Below, piece by piece: positions 21,696 to 32,341 of a stretch of 64,000 nt of DNA. The stretch comes from Dichetophora obliterata (Eukaryota > Arthropoda > Insecta > Diptera > Sciomyzidae). Location: the NCBI GenBank assembly GCA_963920525.1, contig OY986436.1:92612868-92676867 (forward strand). The letters run 5' to 3'. The first letter of the stretch is position 1. Each line of letters begins with the position of its first letter. A program made the translations under genes and the position numbers. The notes under the pieces were generated by a model that did not search any database, was not told where the DNA came from, and was given only the letters and a program-made list of their open reading frames with translations.

Positions 21696-22379
21696 TAAAA
21701 GGAAAAGAGGATGTCCTGAGAAAAACTAAGCTTATAATTATTGGGAACATGTTTTAGAAATGAAGAAGATAAGTAAATTAACTATTAATAAAATACTTAT
21801 ATTTAGTGTTACTGTTAATGAATGCTGTAATACTGTGATACAGTAAGAATACAGAAATAATTAAGTTAATAGGAAAAAAAAAAAAAAAATTTATTGTTCA
21901 ATTACAATGTCAAACAAAGAATTCAATTCAATTCAAATTTACAACTTCGATTTAATTTCAAAATTCAAAAGTAACATTAATGTTAACAGTCGGTTAGAAA
22001 GTATAGAAAAGCAATGGATGTAATTTACACAATTTAAAGTAATGTGAATTAATAACCATCTAAAGCATGTACATAAATAACAGTGCAAATATAAAGAAAT
22101 TTAAAATATTGTAAAGTAATGACAATTTAAAATTATTAATTATACATAGCAAATATGAGTAGCAAAACAAAGTTAAAGAGGAAATAAATAATTAATTCAA
22201 AACTATTTAAGGTAGCGATTATGAGTTTATAAAATTATAAGTTAAATTATCAGACTCAGACCGATGAACCCCGACAAACCCAATGCCAAAACCCTCCTGA
22301 ACAACAACACGGAGAAAACGTTCACTCTGCCAGAACTCACATCGCACCACGATGATCATACTCCCAACAACAATCAATC

Positions 22380-23282
22380 TTATAATTGATTGATGTTAGG
22401 AGCATGGTCATCAAAGTGCGCTATGCATTCCGATAAAGTAAAAACCCTCTCCATGTTGTCACTCAAAAGAATCCTAACTCTAGGCCTATCCGAATTCATC
22501 AACCTGAATCTGATAATTTTCTTAACCTTACGTAAGTTCCGGCAAAAAAAGTTAAGCTTGCTAGTATCCGGTGTAAGGTGGTCATTCAAATAAAGCCTTG
22601 ACTGAATATCAGTCTCTATTACATCATCCAACTTAAGGTTGCGATTTTTGAAGTAACTTCTCATAAGCGCATCCCTTTTATACACTGAGTTAAATTTTAC
22701 TAGGAGCGATTTTTTGTTGTTAATAAAGCAGCAATGATTAATATCATATTCTGTTAGGTTTACTCCCAAAGCTTTTCCAACATTATTTACACAATTATTT
22801 AGGTCAGTCAGAGGAATTGGCAGACCAGATATTATGATGTCTCCTCGATTGAGTCTTTTATGTAGTGTCTCGTTCTCAGCTTCCAGGGTTGAAATCTTAT
22901 TAGAAGTTGATTCGTCAACCAGCTTTACCATTTTGGTACAATTAAGGATTTCATTCTTAACTTCATTTAGTTGTTTTGACAAATCACTCTTAAGCTGTTC
23001 AATGATTTGGTCACATTTTGTTTGTACATTGGCCATGCCCAAGCGCAACTCCTCTCGAAAACTCAATTCCTCATTAGTAGCTTTTTTTGGGGGGTCACTA
23101 ATACAGGTTTTGCAAGTAAATCCGAATGAGCCTTTACTTTTAATAAAAAAACTCATTTCTTCAGCACCTACTTCAGCACAGGAAGAATGAAACCATTGTC
23201 CACATAGTATGCAACCAACACTCGCTTGCCCTCTTGATATATTTTTTTTGCAAATGCAGTGACTACCAGATTTAGATGACAT
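22380..23282 (-). CDS. LINE ORF1 protein with PHD finger and coiled coil
   Basis: I place the start at 23282 (MSSKSGSHCICKKN); an in-frame ATG 15 codons upstream at 23327 also exists. Residues 8-62 are a PHD-type zinc finger with the C4-H-C3 order: CICKKN, CILCGQWFHSSC, then CKTC. Residues about 75-140 are charged and probably coiled-coil (RLGMANVQTKCDQIIEQLKS, TLEAENETLHKRL). The last part (GDIIISGLPIPL to the end) resembles the RNA-binding domain of CR1-type ORF1 proteins. The protein would bind LINE RNA together with ORF2 product. It lies upstream of ORF2 on the same strand. Confidence 0.85.
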   Translation of the reverse strand: MSSKSGSHCICKKNISRGQASVGCILCGQWFHSSCAEVGAEEMSFFIKSKGSFGFTCKTCISDPPKKATNEELSFREELRLGMANVQTKCDQIIEQLKSDLSKQLNEVKNEILNCTKMVKLVDESTSNKISTLEAENETLHKRLNRGDIIISGLPIPLTDLNNCVNNVGKALGVNLTEYDINHCCFINNKKSLLVKFNSVYKRDALMRSYFKNRNLKLDDVIETDIQSRLYLNDHLTPDTSKLNFFCRNLRKVKKIIRFRLMNSDRPRVRILLSDNMERVFTLSECIAHFDDHAPNINQL

Positions 23283-24049
23283 CTTGAACAGGTCAATTAA
23301 ACGTAGCGGGCAATATGACAGCACCAAGAAAAGTAGCTAGGGAGCAGGAGCAGGAACAACCGATACAACAGCACAGAAATAGCAGCGAGCGGGAACCACA
23401 GCAACAGCAAAGTAAAGCAGTGTAACTTAACACTGGTAAGCAGACAAAGACAGCGAGGTTATGTTGACACCCACATTGAGATGTCAAGAAGTTTTAAGAT
23501 TTTTAGAATTTAGCACTGCAATAATCATGAACAGGAACCACAGCGATATGAAGCAGACTAGTGTATTAAGTTTTATTTAGGCTGAAGCAGAGTTTTATGA
23601 GAAATAGTTTTTCTTCACTATAGTTTATTCTGTAATAGAACGCACGGCACATAAATAGTGAGGTTATGTTAACCACGCTTAGACAGAAAATTAGCAAATT
23701 AGATAATGTAATAAAGTTTACAAGGATATTTTAGAAACTTTTCTGGAACTTATGATGTTTATTAATCTAATAATATATAATTTCACATTTAATAGTTGTT
23801 GTGCCTTTTATTTAATTACTTTAGCGATATTTCTAACCGACCAGCAAATTTTGCTTACTTGCGCATCGCGTTGCCAACTCATTATGTGCATATTTTAGTA
23901 TGCACGCTACTGTGTACAAACAACACGCATACTCAGCGAATTTGGATAAATGTTGGTTCTTTTAACGACCATAAATGCCTTGTCCATGCTTCTGCCTGTA
24001 TAAAGCATGCAGGTTTTCTGTATGCATGCTACTCTGGACATACTGGGTA

Positions 24050-24260
24050 AGGCGCCTCACGAAAAAAGTGAAGTGAACAATTACACAAGCCAATATGTTT
24101 ACAAAATAACTCAATTTTTAGAGGTTATTTCAAATCATTTCTGCTCACGAATGGCTATGGCTAGAGTCGAAATATTTGGGGAATCATTATAACATAAACC
24201 ATGGATTATATTGAGCATTTGTGTCGAACAACATTTTTTTCTATGGAGCGTGAGGCGCCT
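24050..24260. mobile_element. 211-bp MITE with AGGCGCCTCACG ends
   Basis: AGGCGCCTCACG at 24050 is the exact complement of CGTGAGGCGCCT ending at 24260. TA occurs at 24048-24049 and 24261-24262. The interior has no gene. Size and ends fit a MITE. Confidence 0.65.
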
Positions 24261-24286
24261 TAATACTGTGGCCACCTCCACACCCT

Positions 24287-24750
24287 ATGACGCAGATTGA
24301 TGGGCATCTGACTATCCCAGATCCTGGTGAGCATGACGGAAAGTTATTTGCTCTCTTTTTGATTCGCCACTATTTACCGATTCAACATTTACATGCCTTT
24401 ATGGACTTGCCCTATGACCTCTATTGCCCCAGTGTACGTGGTGATCTAGAAAAAAGATGCTGCAATACATGCGGTACTAACTTTTCATCCATCATAAGAG
24501 CTGCAGAGCATCGGCGCGCAGTCCATCGTGCAGCAGCGCACAAAAAGCGACTTTCACGGATTATCACACGTCGAGCTTATGAGCTTCTGTGTGCAAGCGA
24601 TAACAATAAGAGTGGCTAAATCAGAGCGAGGTTGAAGGAGCAGATGATTTTACTGAAAATCACATGGACATGCTGGTTCCAGTAGTCACTCTCGAGACAG
24701 CACATGAGTCCCCATGGACTGACTACAATGAATATTCCTTCAATTTTTGA
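24287..24750 (+). pseudogene. C2H2 zinc-finger reading, probable transposon relic
   Basis: The 110-codon reading 24287-24619 contains HDGKLFALFLIRHYLPIQHL and a C2H2-like finger CCNTCGTNFSSIIRAAEHRR-AVH, then a basic stretch (KKRLSRIITRRAYELL). After a stop, a shifted reading to about 24750 gives ESPWTDYNEYSFNF, which looks like the natural C-terminus. I do not recognise the family. Its position 0.3 kb from the right end of the 17723-25064 element suggests it is the last exon of that element's gene. A protein search of residues 10-100 would settle this. Confidence 0.45.
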
Positions 24751-25123
24751 AGTTCTCATTTTAAATGACTTACTTTTACTTAATAAGTATTTCACTGTTC
24801 GATTTTTTTCATTGTAATTTTAATCTACGATCTCAGTAATCTTAAATTCTAGTCTGAACTAGTCCTAAATAAGATAATAAAATAAATTACGAGTGTTTTT
24901 AATAACTCCAACACAATGAAGCATAGATTAACATATTAACACTGAACAATCTCACGTGAGATTAGAGGGGGAAAGGGGGTCGAGCAAAATCTAACAAAAT
25001 CTCACTAAGGGGAGGGGGGGTAAAAAATCGCAAAAATCACCTCACGTAATTTTTGGACTCCCCTAAGTTGATGACCACTGCTCCACAGACATGATGCAAG
25101 CTTGAGGCATGTTTGTTTCCTAC

Positions 25124-25282
25124 AGGGCAGTTCACGATCTTGTTGCATCGTTGCAAATGCAAAATATACAGCTTTTACAAAAACAAAAAGCATATGTTGC
25201 AAAAGCTTTTCAATGCTTTTTGTTTTTGTAAAAGCTATTTATTTTGCATTTGCAACGATGCAACAAGATCGTGAACTGCCCT
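25124..25282. mobile_element. Near-perfect palindromic MITE
   Basis: The two halves, starting AGGGCAGTTCACGATCTTGT, are almost exact complements over about 75 bp each, meeting near 25205. The whole would fold into one long hairpin. The open frames on both strands here are mirror images and not genes. Confidence 0.75.
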
Positions 25283-25521
25283 TATGTGTTTTCGCCTATT
25301 GAGTTCATGAAACTTTGGAGTATTAGTTTCAAGGAACTTGTTTGAAAGTATGTTGGCATATTTTATGTATTTTTGAGTGCATTTATAGTTTCCGTACTCA
25401 CACTGTGTGACTTGTGAGTCAGTATTTTCTGATTCCGTACTTTTTGTGTAAGAAATGGGAGAAGAAGAACAAGCATAAAATTGCTCTCTCGAGCACAGAA
25501 TGTACACAGAGCGTGCTAGAA
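25283..25521. other. Spacer without gene
   Basis: No gene supported. The minus-strand open frame that covers it includes the palindromic MITE and has no domain. Confidence 0.4.
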
Positions 25522-25529
25522 CTCAAGAA

Positions 25530-25707
25530 CAAGGTTTATTTATAAGGTTGTGGCTCTTGAGAGAAATGCACTCTTTTTCGGACTTTGCTTGAACTGTCAT
25601 TGTGCTTTTCTTTCTTTTATGCAATAATTTTGTTGCTTTCTTTTCGTCCATTGTGACAGTTCGACCGAGATCTCTCTCAAGTGCCACAATCTTATAAATG
25701 AGCCTTG
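25530..25707. mobile_element. hAT-type MITE, 178 bp
   Basis: Inverted ends of about 38 bp begin CAAGGTTTATTTATAAGGTT on the left, with a few changes on the right. The flanks CTCAAGAA (25522-25529) and CTCAAGTC (25708-25715) match at 6 of 8 positions, in line with an aged 8-bp hAT target duplication. No coding sequence. Confidence 0.65.
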
Positions 25708-25715
25708 CTCAAGTC

Positions 25716-26120
25716 TTCGAGTAAATTAAAAACAAGCATAAAGAAGAACAAGCATCAAGAAGATCAAGCAAATGTCAAATGTTTGTTTATGTTCTTCACA
25801 AATATTTACGAATTGTGCTATTAAAAATAAATTTAAAAATTACAGTTTCTTTTGGCCTTCCATTTTTAACTCTAAATTACATATTTAAAGTAATTTTATA
25901 ACTTAAAACAATGGTATAAATAAATAATTACACAATGGCTAAAAATTATACTTCACAATCAAAATGATAATTTTAATTGGCATTTTTAACGTTTTGCACG
26001 AGTTTATAGCTTTAAACAAATTTACTTCACACACAAAATGATGGCAATTTCAATTGGCGCTATTTACGTTTGACTCGTCTGCTGTCAGAATGAGCTGTTT
26101 TGTGATTGAAACTTGCTAGC
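25716..26120. other. Spacer without gene
   Basis: AT-rich. Diverged direct words around 25970 and 26035 (AAAATGATAATTTTAATTGG and a similar copy) suggest a small duplication. No gene. Confidence 0.4.
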
Positions 26121-26303
26121 CATGGTAGGAGAATACAGGTAGATGCACCAGATGTGATCATACTTCCGGAAATGTCAGAACAAAGCAAAACTTTTTATTT
26201 ATTTTCTTTTGTTTCCATTCGCCACACAGCTGAATTTGACAGACATGGCAGTAAAGAAAGAGAGCATAGGCAGCGCTGCAGCTACCTCTATCCTTATACC
26301 ATG
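26121..26303. mobile_element. 183-bp MITE, copy a
   Basis: It starts CATGGTAGGAGAATACAGGT and ends with the complement of CATGGTATAAGGATAGAGGT. It is the same length as, and inverted relative to, copy b at 29670-29852; shared interior includes TTTCCATTCGCCACACAGCT. No exact 8-bp duplication is left at this copy. Confidence 0.8.
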
Positions 26304-27392
26304 CTAGAAACTGTTTCCGTACTTTTGCCGGTATTCTCAAATTTCATTTTTACTCTCTCAGTTCGAGCTTACCAGAAGTTACTCAAATCTTTAACAGTGT
26401 AGAGTACGGAAACTCACCTATTATCACAATGGCTTGCGTTAGATTTGAGCGTATTTGCATATAAAACATTTTAGTGGGTATGAGTTGGGTGAACAAATAT
26501 TTCCTGAATTTGTTGTGATGGCTAATAACTGCAACTTCTCTTTTTTATTGTACAGCTTGTTAATTTAGACAAGCTTTATGAATGGGAAATGTCTTTATCA
26601 AAATCCGTAAGTGTATTAATTTTTTCGTGCAAGAAAATATGCTTTTTCTTCACTTTTGTCGCTTAAAATAAACTTTTGACACGTTCGAAACATATTCGCA
26701 ACAAATCAACCAAAGCTTTAAAAATATGCTTTACAATTTGAGAAAAAAAAGAACGCAAAAAAAGCCTACTGATGAAAAAATATCATTCTCATTATCGAAT
26801 CTTTAAATTACGAATAAGAGTTCGTGTTAGTTATGTAGAAGCGCCTGTGCAAAAAATATTGCGTTCGTATTATGTATTGTATATTCATACCAAGGTGCAT
26901 TCGTATTATATTGAACGTCGACGTATATATGTTTGTCAATGTTTTTCAGATTTTGCGGCAACTTTTTTTATCAAATCTCATGGAAGCCAATACAAAAGTA
27001 AAATGCAATCAGCAGAACTGATTGAATAACTGAAATTAAATTCTGTTTAATCGAAAACAATTTTATTGCTTATTTTTATTTTTGTCATTTGCTTAAAAAG
27101 TTAAATTTTTGAGTTTTTTGAGAAAAAACAAAAGTTCTTGAACCAAATTTTAATCAACATTAATGCTAAACGCTGGCTGGCTTGTCTTGAACCAGCAAAG
27201 AACGTAAGAATGTTGTACTTCAGCAGAACTAGTTTCTATTAAATGCGTGCTGACCGCCAACTTGAACTAAATTCTACAAAAAATAAATCAATGTAATGCG
27301 TAACAACTATTTGGTGTCAATTATTCCAAATGTTAAAGCTCACAGTATTTTAATGGTGAGCGTAAAGTAAACAGCAATTTGCAAAATAAGGT
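26304..27392. other. Spacer without gene
   Basis: Over 1 kb of AT-rich sequence. Short open frames such as 26772-27029 show no domain or codon signal. Nothing recognised. Confidence 0.4.
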
Positions 27393-28263
27393 TTACTTTT
27401 TAAATGAAATCGTTTGATTCATTTTTGATGTCAATACTTTCCTTTGGTGTTTTGGATGAGATTCTGGATGAGATTCAGGGCTATTTCGGGGACGCGGCAA
27501 ATGTACAACATTTACCGGTCTTGGATTGCTTTTAAATTCTAATTCGCTTACAATTGTGTTTGGCGGCCAAAAGTTTACATCAACTATAGAATTAAATAAA
27601 TTTTCAGTTACTGTTAATCTAAAAGAAGTAATCGATCTTATATTTGAATATTTGAATTTATGAACCGAAAGATTCAAATAACACTTCAACTTTGATTTGA
27701 TGAAAAAATCTATATCAACCCCTAATGTTTCCGCAGCTAAGCGAGAAACAAAGATTGATTTAGTTGGTGGAATTGCAATTAATGGCTTAGGTGGAATAGA
27801 AACCTGAGAAGTAAAAGGAATAACCTGGGAATCGATGAGAGTTGGTGAAAAAGAAACAGTTTGGGCATAAGACATAAAGTGGAGGTGCCAGCACTAGCAA
27901 AGGAGCAGAAATCGATGTTTGCTGTATTCGAAGTAGAAGTTAAAATAGTGGAGTGGCTGTTATACCACAAATGTCCATGTCATCAGCAATGCCATATTCA
28001 GAAGAATGTAGAGTTGGAGTTGATTCCGCTTTTTGATTACTACGCAATGAGATGTGTTTTTTTCCGCTTGGGTGAAGGAATTGAGAAACTTGGAAAGGAG
28101 AGACTTGGAAAGGAGAGACTTGGAAAGGAGACTCGTATTTATAAAATTTTGCAGAAGGCGAAGAAAGTTCCTTACTTATTTCAGAGAAGCCTTGCTTCGT
28201 CTGCTTAAAAAGCTTGTAGAATTTGATGTCAGCCAATCTACATTTCTCCCAAGACCAACGCAA
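27393..28263 (-). pseudogene. LINE ORF1 relic without ORF2
   Basis: The minus-strand reading 27875-27393 contains TKSIFVSRLAAETLGVDIDF and SIRSITSFRLTVTENLFNSI, which align by eye with the ORF1 of the LINE at 42.7-49.9 kb (AKSIFVSRFAADTSGEDVLF). An upstream segment in another frame (28263-27940) gives YKYE, three SPFQV repeats, then NQKAESTPTLHSSEYGIADD, the N-terminal half. Frameshifts near 27900 join the two. The ending HPESHPKHQRKV is basic. No ORF2 follows within the next kilobase, so only the ORF1 part of the LINE is present. Confidence 0.7.
28088..28132. repeat. 15-bp tandem repeat, three units
   Basis: ACTTGGAAAGGAGAG repeats three times (last base changed in the third). On the minus strand it encodes the pentapeptide SPFQV three times inside the ORF1 relic, so the period keeps the frame. 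Confidence 0.9.
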
Positions 28264-28951
28264 CCCTTTACCTTCCTCAATACAATTCGTATTATTATCC
28301 GACCTGTCACTCCTGCATATTTGGTGTGAACAGCATTATAACATAACCAGCATGATAAAAACCGCTCAGTTTCATCCATTACAGAGCAGCCAGGCTAAGC
28401 ACAAATCATATTAAAATAATGCAAGATAAAAGGACGATAATAAGGCAGAAAAACACTTAATTGACAAACAAAAATTTTAAAATTTTTTTCAATAAGTAAA
28501 AAAATTAACGTTGTAACCACCCTGTACTCAAAAGTTCCTAAAAATATGCAGCGATAACCAAAAGAATGCAACAAAAATTTAGAATGCAATTCATGAAAAA
28601 ATGCTGAATATAAGAATGAGACAAATAATCAAACGAAGAACAAAAACAACAGAAACAAGCGAATATGAATTTCAAAACAAAACTCAAAAACTTTGCTTCC
28701 ACAGCTAATGAAAAATTTGTCAGAAACGAAATCCATTATTTGATAGATTAAATGGAAAAGTAAACAAAATTATAAAAACCTGACTGAAAGATGTCCTCAA
28801 ATGTCCCAAAAAGCACAAGTTTACACAAAAGTTAGAATTTAATATAAAAAAACACTGAAATCACTTAAAAATTTACGCAACCAAATTATCTAACAATCTG
28901 TTCAGAAAGAGAGTTGATGAGAACTGTTTTTAGGCAAATGTACGCTGCCAC
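28264..28951. other. Spacer without gene
   Basis: A-rich on the plus strand, with no supported gene or repeat. Confidence 0.4.
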
Positions 28952-29649
28952 CATGATTCAATTACTACAGGATGTCCATTCATTTGACGTTTACTCACAA
29001 GAATGAAGATATGCACCCGTAAAATTGAAGAGGAGAGCAAAAGAGTAATGCCATCAAAGTAATCAGTTGCAGGAATATTATACTTTTTCGCAGTACTAAA
29101 TAACCAAGGATACAGTTCACTGCTGCTTTTTCAACTACTTTCTGTACTGCATGTGTGTTTTGATATAAAATTTAAGTGACTTTTTAAAAAACTAATTTCA
29201 ATATTTTGTTGTGAAAATGTTTTCCCACCGCTTGGATCCACTGGCATATTATATTTTCGAATTTCATCACCAAAATAAACTGTTTTGCCAAAACCGCACG
29301 TCGAAGGCATTATTATTTTAATAATTACAACTTAATAGTCGCGATATATATTTTAATTAAAAAAAAACTGCCTCGCAACAAAATTTGAAAAAAACAATTA
29401 TCAAAAATTATTATCAAAGTAATAATTATAATAAACGCAATGCACACTATTTTTTTTTTTCCTGCTAACAGCAAAATATAGAATAACTACTTTAAAAAAA
29501 AAATACGCAACAAAACACTGAAACATAACTTTTTTCATAGAAGACCACAAAACCCTGGTTGTCAGTTATATTTGAGAGAGAATATAATTTTGTTTTCATA
29601 TTTACGGGTGTTGCCAAACGAATGGACAACCTGTAATAATTGAATCATG
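28952..29649. mobile_element. 698-bp inverted-repeat element
   Basis: Positions 28952-28986, starting CATGATTCAATTACTACAGG, are complementary to 29615-29649 with four differences. If the true termini are CAGG.../...CCTG, TA dinucleotides flank them, which would suggest Tc1/mariner. A minus-strand reading near 29310-29170 (MPSTCGFGKTVYFGDEIRKY) may be an old coding fragment that I cannot place. The 183-bp MITE copy b begins 20 bp further right. Confidence 0.5.
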
Positions 29650-29669
29650 CGCTGCCACTACGTTTAAAC

Positions 29670-29852
29670 CATGGTAGAAGGATAGAGGTATATGCAGCGC
29701 TGACTGTGCTCTCTTTCCATGCTGCCATGTTTGTCAAATTTAGCTGTGTGGCGAATGGAAACAAAAGAAAATAAAGAAAAAGATTTGCTTCGTTTTGACA
29801 ATTCCGGCAGTATGCTCTCATCTAGTGCATATACCTATATTCTTCTACCATG
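29670..29852. mobile_element. 183-bp MITE, copy b, with 8-bp duplication
   Basis: It starts CATGGTAGAAGGATAGAGGT and ends with its near complement. GTTTAAAC lies on both sides (29662-29669 and 29853-29860), an 8-bp target duplication that indicates hAT. Orientation is opposite to copy a (26121-26303). Confidence 0.88.
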
Positions 29853-29860
29853 GTTTAAAC

Positions 29861-30279
29861 AAAGGCCTGCTTAATAGGGTTGATGTGATGAAATTCCGTT
29901 TTTCTGAAGGTATTTTTTTTTTTTGGAAATGAAACATTTTTATGTTGTTTTAAAAAATTTTGTACTGGTTAAATTTTTTAACTGATACTGATAGAATTAA
30001 AAAAGTCTACCCAAAAAATGCTCATAAAATTTTTGTTTGTGTAATAGACTGTAAAAAATAATTGGTATTTCAAACACTGCCTTAAAATTATCAGTAGCCT
30101 TAATTTAATCGTAGTCTTTCTATTAAGACTATGCAGCCTTAATTTTGGGCAGTAGGAAACTTAAATTCAAAATTTTAACGCGTGCCTGCTGAAAATCATA
30201 CAGTCTTACTCTTATTTTCAGCAAGGCTCACATTAACTTAACTTATATGGTTAAATTGTAAGATTGTACAAGGTGTCAG
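29861..30279. other. Spacer without gene
   Basis: AT-rich; nothing recognised. Confidence 0.4.
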
Positions 30280-30790
30280 AACTAATTTTTGCCATGCTAG
30301 TAAGGCTCTTTCCCAAAGTTTGTTCATATATTTGAAGGATTTTTCTTCGATTATTTTTCTTTTTAGGATGGTCTAAAGAGGTCCCATGGGGTTTGTATCA
30401 GGAGACAGCATAGGCCAATCTGGAATTTTTATCCCATTTGCATTGAACCACCTCTTTGTTATCTAAGCCGTGTGCTGCGCATCTTTATCCCGAATAAAGA
30501 CATCGTTCTGCCCCTGTTCTGCTTAAAATATATCCAAACTAGGTCTTTCAAACATATGCGTCTTTCAAAATGTGAACATAACCCGTCGCCCTCATTATTC
30601 CATAGATTCGTCGCAGTACTCCGACTTGATTGCCACGAAAGCCCTCCCAAAGCATTATTACGCCACTTCCAAATTTCAATGTCTGAAATCCCATCTAACC
30701 CAACACAGTTAATTTTAGTTTCGTCTGTCCATGTTACCTTCATCCAATCATCAACGGTTGGCTAAAACTGAAATGATAAAAAAATGTTTC
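30280..30790 (-). pseudogene. Tc1-like transposase relic
   Basis: The minus strand gives VDDWMKVTWTDETKINCVGL with the first catalytic aspartate, then after frameshifts FIRDKDAQHTA with the second, and KRWFNANGIKIPDWPMLSPD-TNPMGPL where Tc1 enzymes have NPIE. The third catalytic residue is therefore lost. KRKIIEEKS and LWERALLAWQKL follow. Only the catalytic core is recognisable, with several frame breaks. Terminal repeats were not found. Confidence 0.8.
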
Positions 30791-31403
30791 CTTGCACTCA
30801 TAGGAGCCAAAATGTGTGGTCTTTACAGCTACATTTTGTTACTTTTTGTTCCGATCTGAATTTTTCGCCATTTAGATCAGGTGCACAACACAGGATTTGT
30901 GTAGACAGTTAGACTGCTTTGATATTTGTGTTTTTCCGATGGTATGGTATATATATTGTTGGTGGTATGGACGGGCTATCAAAATATCATATACGGAATA
31001 TATTGATGGCCCGTCAATCCAACAGAAAAAATTGACCATATGCGAAAAATATATGGGAAAAGAAGTTCATTATTAAGTTTTCTTCAAATAATTTATTAAA
31101 TTAAAAAAAAAAACCAAAATCTGATTAACTGCATTTTTGAAGCGAAGCTTTTTTATATTATGGCTACTAGGCGAAAATTATTTTTTTGATGTATAGGTTA
31201 TTATCCCTTTCCGACCTAACGCGAAGCTACTGAGAATTTTTTCAAGTTTTTTGGAGTAAATGGTCTTTATATGATATGAAAACATATTCAATGCTTGAAT
31301 TTTTATATTTTCATATCCTTCGAGGATTTTCGAGAACCGAAAGTTTGTACTGAAACTAATTTTTTTAACCAAATAACCTCCAATCATTTGAAATTTTAAA
31401 ATA
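30791..31403. other. Spacer without gene
   Basis: AT-rich. A short word pair (GATGGTATGG / GGTGGTATGGACGG) occurs near 30940-30970. No gene. Confidence 0.4.
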
Positions 31404-32174
31404 TGGGTATTTCCACAGGAAAGTCTACCGTGACCAAAAAATTCAAACTTATTAAAAACTTATTATTTTATGATATTATCTAAGAGAAACATTTTAATTT
31501 TATTAATTTAAGCAATTTGTACATAAAATTATTAACCATGATGATCACATCGTCTGCACTGTTTCACAAATGTAGTTTTTCTTTTTCGTAAGTGTTTAGT
31601 AAATGTTTCATAAACATTTTTGTTTTATTAAAAATGGAAGGCATTGGCTAAAGATAATGAAAAAATGGTTGATGCAATTAAAGGAAAATATATTGAATTT
31701 GTTTTTAATTACCTAATTACATAATTACTTAACTACCTAATTACTTAATTACCCAATTAAATTGCAATGGAAAAAACTGTCCCGTGCGACCTGTCCCGTG
31801 CGACCGAGCTTAATATTAAATTAAAAAATAAGTGTTAAATATTATTGGGTAAAATAAAAGCAATTTAAAAGAAACACCAATGCACAATATCCATAAAATA
31901 AATTCTTTGAAATATTCCTTCAGACTTCGCTGAATTCGGCGCTTGAGTTGTTGTCCTCGAAAAAAACTTCCGTTTTTGTCCCGTGCGAACCCCGTTGTTT
32001 TTGGCAATTATTTTTAAAAGGAAAAATTACCGATAATCAACCTTAGCACCACTTATAGAGCTTACTATGAGTTATAAGTTAAGACCATTATCAAAATATA
32101 AATCCGTGTTATTACTACTTTTTTTTCAATTTAACTGCGTACGACTGTCCCGTGCGAGACCATGGAAATGCCCA
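31404..32174. mobile_element. TA-flanked non-autonomous element, copy 1 (GTCCCGTGCGA type)
   Basis: Ends TGGGTATTTCCA and TGGAAATGCCCA are inverted and flanked by TA. The left 200 bp match copy 2 at 37347-37976 closely (AGTCTACCGTGACCAAAAAA, TTAACCATGATGATCACATC). The motif TGTCCCGTGCGA occurs four times: a pair at 31779-31802, one at 31978-31989 and one at 32146-32157 next to the right end. No coding sequence. TA target and short ends suggest Tc1/mariner or pogo origin. Confidence 0.75.
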
Positions 32175-32341
32175 TATATTATTTTTTAGTTAAACTGTGT
32201 TCACTTCACTAAAATTTCGCTACTAGTATTTTAGTAAATGAAAAAACATTTAACATCCGCGGCGCATTGAAAGAACTTATTAAGTGTGATGCGAGAAGTC
32301 CGTGATAATATAAGAAACGTCAAAACGAACAGCGAAACAAT
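32175..32341. other. Short spacer
   Basis: No feature seen between the two MITEs. Confidence 0.4.

Larger units (their letters stand above)
18570..23500 (-). mobile_element. CR1-like LINE with PHD-finger ORF1
   Basis: On the minus strand ORF1 (23282-22380) is followed by a roughly 680-bp gap and ORF2 (21695-18861), then a 260-bp 3' region and an (AAAT)n tail at 18603-18572. Both ORFs are open, so this is one of the youngest LINEs here. The 5' end is not defined; I estimate it between 23300 and 23790. No target duplication was found. Confidence 0.8.
18115..24047. mobile_element. Possible inverted-repeat element around the CR1 LINE
   Basis: CCCAGTAAGTACATTCATGC (18115 onwards) and the complement of 24018-24047 share CCCAGTA at the outer edge and CATGCATACAG inside, with a 4-5 bp length difference. 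Both flanks are rich in GCATGC and TGTATGCAT words, and the LINE lies between. This could be a small transposon into which the LINE inserted. No protein or target duplication supports it. Confidence 0.35.
17723..25064. mobile_element. DNA transposon with G-rich subterminal modules, interrupted
   Basis: The left end AGGGGGCGTCCATTAATTAC (continuing GTGAG) is the complement of the right end CTCACGTAATTTTTGGACTC (continuing CCCT), with about three differences. Just inside each end lies a module in the same orientation: G-runs, AATCTCACTAA, more G-runs, then TCGCAAAAAT and a CGTAAT word. Similar ends are widespread in arthropod genomes, but I cannot name the superfamily with confidence. A CR1-like LINE occupies most of the interior, and a zinc-finger reading near the right end (24287-24750) may be all that remains of its own gene. 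Confidence 0.55.

Noticed and set aside
18570..23500. LTR retrotransposon or endogenous retrovirus
   Set aside because: There are no long terminal repeats, protease, integrase or RNase H order; endonuclease plus polymerase and a simple-repeat tail show a LINE.
25102..25507. Mirror open frames on both strands with the peptide FVKAVYFAFATMQQDRELP
   Set aside because: The peptide appears on both strands because the MITE is a palindrome.
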